DNA of 64,000 nt, taken from contig BSQZ01000001.1 in NCBI GenBank assembly GCA_033239005.1, forward strand, positions 16,244,500 to 16,308,499. The letters run 5' to 3'. The DNA comes from Lamellibrachia satsuma (lineage: Eukaryota; Annelida; Polychaeta; Sabellida; Siboglinidae). Numbering within the stretch: position 1 is the first letter of the stretch; each line of letters starts with the position of its first letter. Below the pieces are notes generated by a model that saw only the letters and a list, made by a program, of their open reading frames with translations, had not been told where the DNA came from and did not search any database. The position numbers were made by a program, and so were the translations under genes. Below are positions 11,695-21,752 of this stretch, piece after piece.

Positions 11695-12470
11695 TTTTTC
11701 TCTGTAGTGTTTGTAGACTGTGGGTTGTCTGTGATGACACTGTAGTGTTTGTAGACTGTGGGTTGTCTGTGATGACACTAATGTTTGTAGAGTGAGGGCT
11801 GTGTGTGATGGTACTGTGTTTATGTTTGTATACTGTGGGCTGTATGTGATGGCACTGTAGTGTTTGTAAACTGTGGGTTGTGTGTGATGGTATTGTGTTT
11901 ATGTTTGTAGACTGCGAGCTGTGTGTGATGGCACTGTAGTGTTTGTATACTGTGGGCTGTGTGTGATGGTACTGTAGTGTTTGTAGACTACGGGCTGTGT
12001 GTGATGGTACTGTAGTGTTTGTAGGCTACGGGCTGTGTGTGATGGCACTGTAGTGTTTGTAGACTACGGGCTGTGTGTGATGGTACTGTAGTGTTTGTAG
12101 ACTACAGGCTGTGTGTGATGGCACTGTAGTGTTTGTAGACTACGGGCTGTGTGTGATGGCACTGTAGTGTTTGTAGACTACGGGCTGTGTGTGATGGCAC
12201 TGTAGTGTTTGTAGACTACGGGCTGTGTGTGATGGCACTGTAGTGTTTGTAGACTACGGGCTGTGTGTGATGGCACTGTAGTGTTTGTAGACTACGGGCT
12301 GTGTGTGATGGTACTGTAGTGTTTGTAGACTACGGGCTGTGTGTGATGGTACTGTAGTGTTTGTAGACTACGGGCTGTGTGTGATGGCACTGTAGTGTTT
12401 GTAGACTACGGGCTGTGTGTGATGGTACTGTAGTGTTTGTAGACTACGGGCTGTGTGTGATGGCACTGTA
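11695..12470. repeat. 38-bp minisatellite, about 20 copies
   Basis: Tandem units of about 38 bp with the core TGTAGTGTTTGTAGACTACG followed by ggctgtgtgtgatggyac. Early units are more diverged (actgtgggttgtctgtgatg), later ones nearly identical. The array starts directly inside CR1 ORF2, is interrupted at 12470 by a Tigger-like MITE and resumes at 13738-13822. Confidence 0.95.
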
Positions 12471-13737
12471 CAGTAGTACCTGCCTTGAACGGACACTTCT
12501 GTATCCAAACATGTGTCCCTACATGGCAGGTGTCCCCTCATCAGAGGGACAAGCATGCTGGAGTGGAGGATTCAGTACTACACATATAGGGTAGACATGT
12601 GTGGATGACGGATGTTATCAATTAACTTAATAATACATAAACAGGCGGTACAGTAAGGATATAACTAAGGTACATATACTACAAATAAGGAACTACTAAA
12701 CAACAGCGATCGCCGGCCGTTTCACCAAGGTCCAAGTCACTGTCAAAGCCACCGTGTGCTGTTTATAGAGCTTATTAAACGAGTCATCTAGCATCAACGT
12801 GTATTATTTTTAAATGTCACACCCTGTTTAATCGTTAACTTAATAAAATACATGTATGTGTACTGTTATGGAATGACGATGACGATGTACTGAACTAATA
12901 GGCCTACGAATTGAAAATAATAACCTGGATTTGAGCATCCGAAAACATATATGAGTTGACACACGCAGTATGTAAGCTGATTAAACATAGAAAACGACAA
13001 TAGGCAGAATGAAAAATTGCTTCACCTAAATTTTCAACTGATCTCGACAGAAGCATAAATTTATGACACACCACTTAGCATTGATTCATCGTTTCATATG
13101 CATGCGGATGACGAATTCCTATTTTTGCGCACCGGTAGCACCTTGGGTTTGGCGTTTGGCATGTTGGTTTCGCGTTGTTTAGATTGGAAGCATGCCATTT
13201 CACCCCAGTGTCATATTAGTACTGCATAGTAAATTGCATTTAAGACTGTTTATCTGATTCTTATGCGACGTGTATCTCGATTGCAATTTCAAATCGCCTA
13301 AGCGAAGCCAACATCAGCACCAAACAAACAACAAGTTGACACTCATTCATTGACATTGCTCACCTATTTCTTGAGAATTGTCAAATCAATTCTAAGTAGG
13401 TTTAAGCAGGCCCATTTTGCAATTCTACCGGCAGCAGAAAATCGAGGTCCATGACCAACAGCCTTATATCCGAATCCATGATATAACGTTGTTTTTCCCA
13501 CTACACACCGAGCTGTTTGGGAAATAAAATATTTTGGGGAAAAAATCACGAAAATAATTATTACTGTCCGCCTTAGAAGGTACATAAAACCAAAATATCC
13601 TGTCCGCTGTCCACGTTAACCAGGTGTCCCCTCATCAGAGAGATGTTAACATGGTAAAACAGTCCATACATTGAGAAAGTGTCCCGACATAGCAGGTGTC
13701 CGCTCATCAGAGAGTCCGTTGAAGGCAGATACTACTG
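12471..13737. mobile_element. Tigger/pogo-like MITE in the minisatellite, TA target duplication
   Basis: The left end reads CAGTAGTACCTGCCTTGAAC and the right end is its near-complement (AGGCAGATACTACTG). Inner words ggacac and 'caggtgtcccctcatcagag' occur near both ends. TA flanks each side (12469-12470, 13738-13739), and the broken minisatellite reads ...ggcactg-TA on the left and TA-gtgtttg on the right, so removing the element plus one TA recreates a normal repeat unit. TA duplication and a CAGT-start TIR fit the pogo/Tigger branch of Tc1/mariner. The 1267-bp interior has no transposase frame. Confidence 0.88.
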
Positions 13738-13822
13738 TAGTGTTTGTCAGCTGTGGGTTGTGTGTGATGGTACTGTGTTTATGTTTGTAGACTGCGGGCT
13801 GTGTGTGATGGCACTGTAGTGC
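13738..13822. repeat. Right remainder of the 38-bp minisatellite
   Basis: About two units of the same array (gtgtttgtcagctgtgggttgtgtgtgatgg and a following unit) continue after the MITE. Confidence 0.85.
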
Positions 13823-13828
13823 AAGCAG

Positions 13829-13957
13829 ACAGTTTTATGACTCCACTAGAAATGATGCTGCCAGTTAAAAATGACACCACACAGCATCTGTTTGCCGTTG
13901 AGCAGAAGATGAACTCAAGTACTCATTGCAAACTGCAGGATCGGAACTATTATGAAG
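13829..13957 (+). CDS. Possible RRP1 internal exon (doubtful)
   Basis: A frame encoding DSFMTPLEMMLPVKNDTTQH to NRNYYE-like residues (the end reads LQDRNYYE) runs to a good donor, GAAG|GTAAGG. It ends with one base, and the K-rich exon at 16253 starts with two bases, so together they would give a glycine codon. That phase match is the main support. The putative acceptor is the weak CAAGCAG at the edge of the minisatellite with no pyrimidine tract. Its two leading bases do not match the one base needed by the exon at 7435-7532, so another exon would be required. I do not recognise the peptide. Confidence 0.25.
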
Positions 13958-14229
13958 GTAAGGCCAGAACATCCCAGCGACGATGTTCCACAGCTGGACT
14001 CATTTCAGGGTCCATAGGTGTAGTCGATGGCATGATGTTTTTGTCCAAGAAGTCCACAGAAACCGGCGATGCCAGGGGCAATTGAATATATTCTCCATGA
14101 CAGCGATTTGCTGGTAGATATTGATGTTCTGCTGTGCTTTGTCTTGGGCGACCTCACAGCATTTCAAGTACGTAAATGTCGATTAAAAACAGTTAATAAA
14201 AATTACGTGTTTTTTGCTCGTACTACAAG

Positions 14230-14475
14230 GCAAAGACGGCCCAATGATGGGATGTTGCCAGTTCCCACTGCTGGGATAATGCTTCTAATTGGTCAGAGGC
14301 CCCCTGCAGTGAGGGAATATAAGGGGTGCTGCCAGCTCCCATAGCAGGAATAATACTTCTAATTAGTCCCTGCAGTGAGGGGATCCCAGGTAGCAGAGAG
14401 GGGATCCCAGATAGCAGTGAGGGGATCCCAGGTAGCAGTGAGGTGATCCCAGGTAGCAGTGAGGTAGCCTCCCAA
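14230..14475. repeat. Short tandem repeats (about 95 bp x2, 21 bp x4)
   Basis: Two diverged copies of a block beginning gttgccagttcccactgctg or gctgccagctcccatagcag lie at about 14250-14375. They are followed by four units of 21 bp with core GGGGATCCCAGGTAGCAGTGA at about 14378-14465. Confidence 0.85.
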
Positions 14476-16252
14476 GATGCATCGGTTAGTTGTTCTGTCA
14501 TAGACCACGCACAATGATAACGGTATGCTTCAGTATAATACCAGTCATGTTTTGTTAAATTTTGTTGTCTTGGTTTTTCACAAATTGTTCATGTAAATAG
14601 CACACTTCTGCATAATTAGCAATAGTCTGGCAACACACAAGAAGGCTATGCGTGTGGAAAAAAGATTGACTCCACATCCAAGAAAGAATACCAATGCAGC
14701 CCGTGACAAGAAGAAGCTGGTGAAGATGAATAAGCGGAGGTGAATGGATGGCCAGTCTCCAATTACCCTCGAGGAGTTGACTGGCCAGTGATGAACTCGT
14801 GCAGTTACAGCACTGGCTCCATCTTCGGCTTCAGCACCTAGGAGACAGTCCAAGAGAGGTTGGCTTGATGGATACCGACTCCCCTGTGGAACTGGCTGCA
14901 TGAGGTTTGTACTCTACACCATCTTGTAGTGCACCTGGCCTTCCATCACAAGGTCAAGAGGAAAAAAGAAAAGAAATAGCGGCAGGCGAAGCAGGAGCTT
15001 CATCAGATGCATGCAGTGCAAAGACTCAGATTCCTGCACCACAAGCAACTAGGGGACGTAACCGTGCCTAGTACGTGCTTTGTGTGCCCAGTACGTGCTG
15101 CAGGAAGGTCTTTGTGAGATAATCGCTGCCCACACAGGTTTCTCAAGCACTAGCCTCCAACAGTGAACACTTGTGATTTATATCTATAAAGTATGCTTAT
15201 CTGAACTAGTATCTTCTGTATCACTAATATTCTGTCTGTGCTAGGTTGTATTGTTAGCACTGCATCTTAACTGCTCTTATTAAGTCAGGGATATTAATAC
15301 TAAGCAACTTTTTGACCTGTACCATAAAAGTGTAAAAAAGGAAAAACATAATAATAAATTTTTTACAATGAGATATAACACATAGAAAGGTCACAAATAA
15401 TGTATATATAACGGCTGACTACCAGAGGTATTTATGCCAACACATAAAAAGCATGTAAGATAGTGACAGAGTAGTTTTATTGAAATGGAGAAAATTTTTA
15501 AATAAAACCTGTAGAATCTCTGCATTTTAAATGTACATGGATGTGTATTGCATTAACATTGGCTTTTGTGTGTTATATTAATTAATGTACAGTCAGATAA
15601 TATTTTATGGTGTTTTAAAATCATAAAGATGTTAGTAGTGCACATTTTGAATGTTTTTACAATATCGAGGTACATGTCTGGTCTAGTATCTCCAAGATAC
15701 TAAAATTAAAACAATTATCGATCAAAACCCATAAATGACATGTCATCTTGTTGGTTTAGCATCTAATTTATGATAAAACAAATATATATAATGTAAAAAG
15801 TAAGTGTTTTAATTTGATACATAAACTCCCAAATAACCTTTTATAGAAATGGAAAATAGCAAAGAAAAATGGAACATCGTTGACGAAAATATGGTAGTTA
15901 AGTAAATGCTCCCCCAACAAGAATATCTGCAAGAGCCAAATTGTAGATATAAAAAGGAAACATGTTATGTAATTGAGAAAACTGTTCTTTATCATAGACT
16001 GCGGCTATGTATGTATATTTAAAATTAACCATAAAAAAATGTAACAATGAGAAATAGCAGTGATTCATATTTTTTAATATGGATGAAATGATAATTGGAA
16101 AATGGGAGTTCAACAAGTTTTAGGAATTACTAGGGAGTGCCACTAGCTGCAGATTCACGTAATGAAAGTGTTTCATTCATGTAGTGTTTCATAATTTGAT
16201 TGGAATGTATGCGTGTTTGTTTGATATGAAATATAATTGATATTTTTGGCAG
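14476..16252. other. Intron with unrecognised, possibly TE-derived sequence
   Basis: At 14600-15060 there are short basic frames (for example around KKAMRVEKRLTPHPRKN, and another rich in Gln/Lys at about 14930-15060). They look like decayed coding sequence, but I cannot assign a family. From 15170 to 16240 the DNA is AT-rich without features. It ends in the acceptor TTTTTGGCAG of the next exon. Confidence 0.4.
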
Positions 16253-17049
16253 GTCATGCGAAACAGAATTCATTGGAAGAAATGGAACATGTTGAAGAGA
16301 AGATGAAACAGAAAGTGAGTGAGCAGAAGATTAAGAAGAAAGTTAATCAAAAGAAGATTAAGAAAGTTAATCAAAAGAAGATTAAGAAGAAAGTGAGTGA
16401 GCAGCTGAGTGAAGGTAATTTCGGTCATGTGACAGAAAAGAGCATGTCAATGAGGAAAAGAAAGCATGCCGTGCTTGAGACAGAAGAAAATGGGACATCA
16501 GGCAGTGGACAACTAGATGTGGATGCGAGACCCAAAAAAACAAAACAAAAGAAGAATGACAACATTGCTGCTACACAGAAGCCAACAAAGGCTCATTTCA
16601 CAGAATCGCTGCGAAAGAATTGCGAGGTTGCACCTGCTCATGAGATGAATGGATATATGGAAAGAGAAAACACGGTATCAATACACATTCTTCAGCACAA
16701 CATTGGCAAAGTGTTGACTGAACCTGTTCCATTTATTGGCACAGAGGGAATTGGGAAAGACCAATCACATGATTCTCACAATGAGGGCACTGATGCTTTA
16801 AGTGAGAAATCTAAATTACATGAGAAAAAATGCAAGAATGTGAAGAAACTTAACACTTTATCAGCCAGCAAGGAGAGTGATATAACACTAACCACAAACT
16901 TGACAGAATCTGCCAAACAGCTGAAGAAAAATAGTCCATTCGCAAGCTTCAGTACATCAAGTACTAAATCTCCTCTTGCAGCTGTGTTTCTCAAACGTGC
17001 AGTTAACAAAGTGTCACCCAAAACAGAGCCAAAAAAGAAGAAGCGAAAG
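16253..17049 (+). CDS. RRP1: RRP1/RRP1B homologue, long Lys-rich exon
   Basis: This exon gives about 265 residues of low-complexity, charged sequence and ends in a nuclear localisation-type cluster (EPKKKKRK) before the donor GTAAGT. Near its N-terminal side a short repeat occurs (KIKKKVNQKKIKKVNQKKIK). Near its C-terminal side SPLAAVFLKRA resembles the P-x-P-x-F-x-R-R-A segment of vertebrate RRP1B that precedes the conserved C-terminus. The acceptor is TTTTTGGCAG; two leading bases complete the first codon and the exon ends in phase 0. The poorly conserved middle of RRP1 proteins is normally Lys/Glu-rich like this. Assignment depends mainly on the next two exons, which carry conserved motifs. 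Confidence 0.7.
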
Positions 17050-17569
17050 GTAAGTTGTATTTTTTATTCTTCTTTCATTGTCTTGGAAATTTACACAGAT
17101 TCCTGAATAAATTCTGAATTAACTGGTTTTGCATCTAGCTACCAATTTCTATATTATAGGTAAAAGTTTATTTATGTTAAATAGTTTGTCACTGTTCCTT
17201 ATTTATTTTATTTAAATTATTAGCTTGTCTTGTTTTAGAATTGTTTAGCGAAATATCAAATCTATCTAGTATCCACTGCAACATGCCAGCTCGTTTGTGC
17301 AAATGTGTTATTGAGTTTTGATGAAATCATCGGATAAAGTATTAAATAATTTAGGACTGGATCCAGGCAAAATTCAGCAGAAAAGGCAAAAGTGGTCCGG
17401 CTCTATATATTATAACATAAGTCTATTCACACTTTCACAAGTTACCCAATCTTACGAACAAAGTCAGTACTTTCAATGTTTAAAAAATACTTGTTCTTAT
17501 TAAACTGACTGCGCATATTGCTTAAACTATTCATGCACTACAGATGTGAACATGAACAAACCTGTTTCG
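17050..17569. other. RRP1 intron
   Basis: AT-rich intron. The segment at about 17236-17300, including 'ctagtatccactgc' and 'catgccagctcgttt', has a diverged relative at about 29025-29095, so it is probably a dispersed repeat. Confidence 0.45.
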
Positions 17570-17875
17570 CAAAGTTTTAAGTCTTACTTTCAGATGTATG
17601 TGTCATTGGCTTCTGTTTCTAAGTCTTACCTTCAGATGTATGTGGCATTGGTTTCTGTTTCTAAGTGTTGCCTTCAGATGTATGTGGCATTGGCTTCTGT
17701 TTCTAAGTGTTACCTTCATATGTGTGTGGCATTGGTTTTTGTTTCTAAGTGTTACCTTCAGATGTATGTGGCATTGGCTTCTGTTTCTAAGTGTTACCTT
17801 CAGATGTGTGTGGCATTGGCTTCTGTTTCTAAGTGTTACCTTCAGATGTGTGTGGCATTGGCTTCTGTTTCTAAG
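17570..17875. repeat. 42-bp minisatellite, about 7 copies, in an RRP1 intron
   Basis: Tandem units of 42 bp share the core TTCTGTTTCTAAGTGTTACC followed by ttcagatgtatgtggcattgg. The length is a multiple of three, so three frames stay open, producing chance ORFs of 96-126 codons on both strands. Confidence 0.95.
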
Positions 17876-17952
17876 CATTTTGAAATGATTGCAGTTTTGT
17901 TGTTTGTCAGGGCACACACAGTGTAACTACAACTTCACTTTCAACAGGGAAG

Positions 17953-17995
17953 AAGAAGAAAGTGATTTTTGCAATGGGAAAAAATACTGCTCAAG
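17953..17995 (+). CDS. RRP1: RRP1/RRP1B homologue, short exon (acceptor uncertain)
   Basis: A short exon encodes KKKVIFAMGKNTAQ and ends with one base before the donor GTACTG. It corresponds to the conserved RRP1B motif of Lys-Lys-Val-x-Phe followed by x-x-x-x-N-x-T-A. Joined to the terminal exon, the split codon gives Glu, so the reading continues NTAQ-E-F. The obvious acceptor CAG at 17945-17947 would put the exon in the wrong phase relative to 17049 and lead to an early stop. A start after AAG at 17952 keeps phase 0, but AAG is a weaker acceptor. A small unseen exon in between would also solve it. Confidence 0.65.
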
Positions 17996-18660
17996 GTACT
18001 GTTATTTCTCTTAATTAAAAAGCTATCAGTCACATCATGGTCCGTGATGACACTTTGTCAGACAGTGATAATAAAAAGATGATAAAGCATGGATCATATG
18101 AACCAAGTAAAAGGCAAAATGTTTTTGACAACCTACCTACAAGTATGATTAAATTTGGCACACATGTTGGGCCTGTTGAGAAAGTTGCTTGTGTCAAATC
18201 ATGTAAATTATAATATGTGTGTATTTTCGATATTGGTGCACAAAAGTGGGACAAAGAAGCTAAAAATTTAAATTAACTAAAACGAATAGGTAATAGCTTT
18301 ATTTGAACCTTCAACAACCTCATGATAACAGGAAACAGCAAAAAGTAGTTGAGCAGTTGTAAGTTTACCTTAAGTAACCTTAGAAAGATACAAAATAATA
18401 CACTTATAAAAACATCTATGCTGATAGAATGCTCTTTTGAAACATAACACAAATTGTATAATAATGGTTTCTTTCATGCAATCTTGCTATGTTAAATGAA
18501 TATATATAAAAAGACACATCGACACACGTTGCCCCTGTGACATTTCTTGAATAATAGTTTCTTACATTTTAAACAGCTTTGTGTTTCAGATTTTAAGAAG
18601 ATCTGAATGAAAAATAACAAAGTACATGTAATGAATTAAATTAACATAAATTACAATTAA
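17996..18660. other. Last RRP1 intron, left part
   Basis: Start of an intron of about 10.5 kb (17996-28467). This part is AT-rich and shows nothing recognisable. Confidence 0.5.
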
Positions 18661-19118
18661 ATTAAACATTAAATGTCAACAGAGACCTCCAGGGTGTCCA
18701 AGTCCCAGTCAACATCCACTGACTGGACTATGTACCTCTTCTGCAAGAGGAAAACACATAAAAAGATTAAGGTGATGACCATGGTCAGTACTTTCCAAGC
18801 CTGTGAAACAATTGTGCAAATAGCAACTACTGGTGTAGCCAATAATGATTTAGTCGCAGGCAGCTGAAGCTAGATATCACAGAGCATGCCATGCCTTGTA
18901 CATCAGCAAAGCTAATCTGCAGTATGTTGGCTTGCAAGAAGGGAGACTTCTTATGATGCAGCATTCCAAAAATTGGCTGAAGATATCTCTGCTGAACTGG
19001 ATGGTGGAAAGCCAAGTAAAGCATTGCACAACTCAGGTCCTAGTTCATGTGCCAGGTTGTGGATAGGTATATACCTCGCTTTGTCTTGGACTCCAGTCCG
19101 AAACCACAGCTCCCGACA
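18661..19118 (+). pseudogene. Fragment of a multicopy invertebrate family (N-terminal part)
   Basis: The frame from 18673 encodes STETSRVSKSQSTSTDWTMY followed by LFCKRKTHKKIKVM, nearly identical to the minus-strand copy at 23700-23860. It holds the C-x-x-C-type element (LFCKRKTHKK) and the STFQACETI motif, then breaks up: lower-identity pieces continue in other frames to about 19118. It lies inverted relative to the longer copy at 21753-24150. The function of the family is unknown to me. Confidence 0.7.
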
Positions 19119-19130
19119 CTAGTGATTTAA

Positions 19131-19612
19131 CAAGATTTAACAAGATTGCCATCCCAAACAACAAGTTCCAGATGGCAAGTGGACAAGGAAGCCATTGGCT
19201 TATTGAGAGTCCAACAATTTTCTCATCTTTGTGTAGCCCGCCTTTATCAAATATCTGTCAATTCTATTTTTAAACATATTCACACTACTAGCATTAACAC
19301 AATCATTTGGCAGTTTGTTCCATTCGTTTATCACCCTCTGTGAGAAAGAGTACTTTCTCATGTCCAACCTACACTGCTCCTTAACTAATGCTGCTTTGTG
19401 TCCTCTGGTTCTACTGCCTTCTTTAAGTTTGAAGAACATATTCCTGTCAACATCCTCATAACCATTCACTATTTTAAACACTTCTATTTGGTCTGCTCTT
19501 AGTCTCCTGGTCTCTAGTGTTGTCAAACCACATTGTAATAAGCGACTTTCGTAACTAAGATCTCATTTTAGTTGCTCTTCGTTGTATTGTTTCTAGCTTG
19601 TCTATGTCCTTG
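19131..19612 (-). mobile_element. CR1 3' fragment
   Basis: The minus strand encodes the C-terminal end of CR1 ORF2 (DIDKLETIQRRATKM, then TTLETRRLRADQIEVFKIVN, then CRLDMRKYSFSQRVINEWNK). The 3' end (19131-19210) includes the shared tail 'gacaaggaagccattggctt' on the + strand, also present at 32909. Its 5' truncation point is at about 19612, typical of target-primed reverse transcription. It cuts into the neighbouring multicopy-family remnant. Confidence 0.9.
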
Positions 19613-19783
19613 GTTGGCTGCTGTAGTGTGTGGTGCACATCTGTGTCAGGTGACTGAATCACAGTCCTGTTGTGCTTATTGAGAGGCATGTTTTGCATGT
19701 AACAATAGTTGTGTATCTGCCTCTTCATGATCTGACTTGAGTGGAACCAGTGTCTAATGCTGTTACAAATTTGGATTATAATC
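19613..19783 (-). pseudogene. Multicopy-family remnant (SPDTDV motif)
   Basis: The minus strand reads KRQIHNYCYMQNMPLNKHN followed by TVIQSPDTDV. This resembles the C-terminal part of the same family as 21753-24150, which as I remember it has a hydrophobic strand before S-P-D-T-D-V. It is probably the far end of that copy, separated from it by the LINE insertion at 19784-21752. Confidence 0.5.
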
Positions 19784-21752
19784 TTATACATCAAATAATA
19801 GAAACGACTAAAAATAAACACATACCAACTAAAGTTGTAAAATTCCATAAATATGTACATAAATAATCAAGCTGGATAACCAAAGGTCTATTAAGATCAA
19901 GTAAATATAGAGATAAATTATCTAGACAACTGAAGATGTTACATCCTGATTCTACAGAATATAACATGTGTTGCACTAATCTAAAAACATACAACGTAAT
20001 GCTTAAGAAGAGCATTTGTGAAGCAAAGAGATTACACTATGAACAACTTTTCGACAAATACAAATTCAATGCAACAAATACATGGAATGCAATTAATGAA
20101 ATTATATCAAGACACAAATTTAGTATAAAATTTCCAACATGTTTTAAACAAAATAACAAGACATACTAATAAGATTGACATAGCTCATGAATGAAATTTT
20201 TTTTACGGAAACGCCCTAATCTTGCTGAAAGCATACCATGTACAAATGCAAATAATTTTACTCAGTTTCTCAAAAACAAGAATAAAATGGTTTCAGATTT
20301 ACAGAAATACAAGAGAGAATTTAAATCACAAATAATCCACAACCTTCCAAATGAAAATAGCTATGGGTTTGATGGAATATCCAGCCAATTATTAAAACTC
20401 ATTGAACCAAAAATAGTAAAACCTTTAACATTATTAACGAATCAAGTGCTGAACACAGGACAATTTCCTGACAAACTTAAAAAGTAATTCCTATATTTAA
20501 GAAAAATTATCCCACATTATTCACAAATTATAGACCAATATAACTTTTGCCTGTTATTTCAAGTCTTGGAAAGAATTATGAATAACCAATTACTCATGTA
20601 TTTTACTAATACAAAACTACTGTCTGATAATCAGTACGGCTTCAGACCCCACCATTCAACTGAATATCCAGCTCTAGAAATAGTCGATAGGATCACTACA
20701 CAATTGGATAACAACCAATTACCCATCAATATTTCTTGATTTATCGAAAGCATTCAATACACTTGACCACACAATCCTCTTAGAAAAATTAGAAATTAAG
20801 GGTTGAAATCCAGTATTACAATTATTTAAGAGTTACTCAATAAATTGTGAGCAATTTGTAAAAAATTATTACATCAAATCAGATGTCTTACCTATAAACA
20901 CGGGGATCCCACAAGCTCAATACTAGGTCCTCTGTTATTCATTAAATACATATTTTAACAATTTCTCACAAGCCAGTAATGTCTTTAAATTCATCACATA
21001 TTCTGATGTTGCTTCTCTAGTAAGTATGCTCGGGTCATTCTGAAATAGTACAAAAAATCCAGATACTGAATATATGATAAATACAGAATTACACAACATA
21101 GCAGAATGGCTAAAATTTTATAAATTATTAAATATCAACAAAACTAAATGTATGATTTTTCAAATGTTAAACAAAAGGTAATAGTACCAACACTAACAGT
21201 TACCAGCATACTTATAAAACTGACCGATAAAGAAGAATACTTACATACACAATCATCTCAAATGTAAACACAACAAAATACACACATTTAGAACACAATA
21301 TGAATTTGCCAAAAAATTTCTTAAATATAATTTACCGCATATCATCAACAATACTCCAGACATTTTAAAAGATAAGGTGATCACACACAGCTTACAGGGA
21401 TATATACATTATGCTAAAAGTTATATTATAAATAGCTATCTATGCATATGCACTGTTATTAACTGCTACACTTGCATGCATGGTCAAGAATAAATACTTA
21501 ATCCAGCTATACGAGTAAACATTAATTTATACAAGTGGAAATATACAATAAATTCGTTGAAAACTTACCACGGTGGCTCCTATGAGAGTGACTTCTTTAG
21601 TCTTAATGGGAGTCTCCCAAATCCAATTTGTACTGTATGTGTGCTTACATACCTAATTTACACAGTTTAATTTTTTTTAATGTATTAATTATTGTTACCG
21701 TACTGTTATGTACAAATGGATCAATAAAAAATTCTGTCTGTCTGTCTGTCTT
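19784..21752 (+). mobile_element. Jockey/CR1-supergroup LINE, 5' truncated
   Basis: The plus strand encodes the endonuclease-RT linker (SSWITKGLLRSSKYRDKLSR, about 19870-19930; KTYNVMLKKSICEAKRLHYE) and RT blocks: NSYGFDGISSQLLKLIEPK at 20355-20411, VLNTGQFPDKLKK, then after 20487 a broken frame with LLSDNQYGFRPHHSTEYPAL and an ILGPLLFI block at about 20925. It is distinct from the CR1 copies in sequence. The 3' end is a tail of (TGTC)n at about 21735-21752. The left boundary is approximate. It is inserted into the multicopy-family remnant. Confidence 0.82.

Noticed and set aside
16237..17106. Independent 289-codon single-exon gene
   Set aside because: Its start is not an ATG and overlaps a splice acceptor; it ends at a strong donor after a nuclear localisation cluster, and neighbouring exons match RRP1.
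17546..17926. 126-codon repeat protein MYVALASVSK
   Set aside because: A 42-bp minisatellite between two RRP1 exons explains it.
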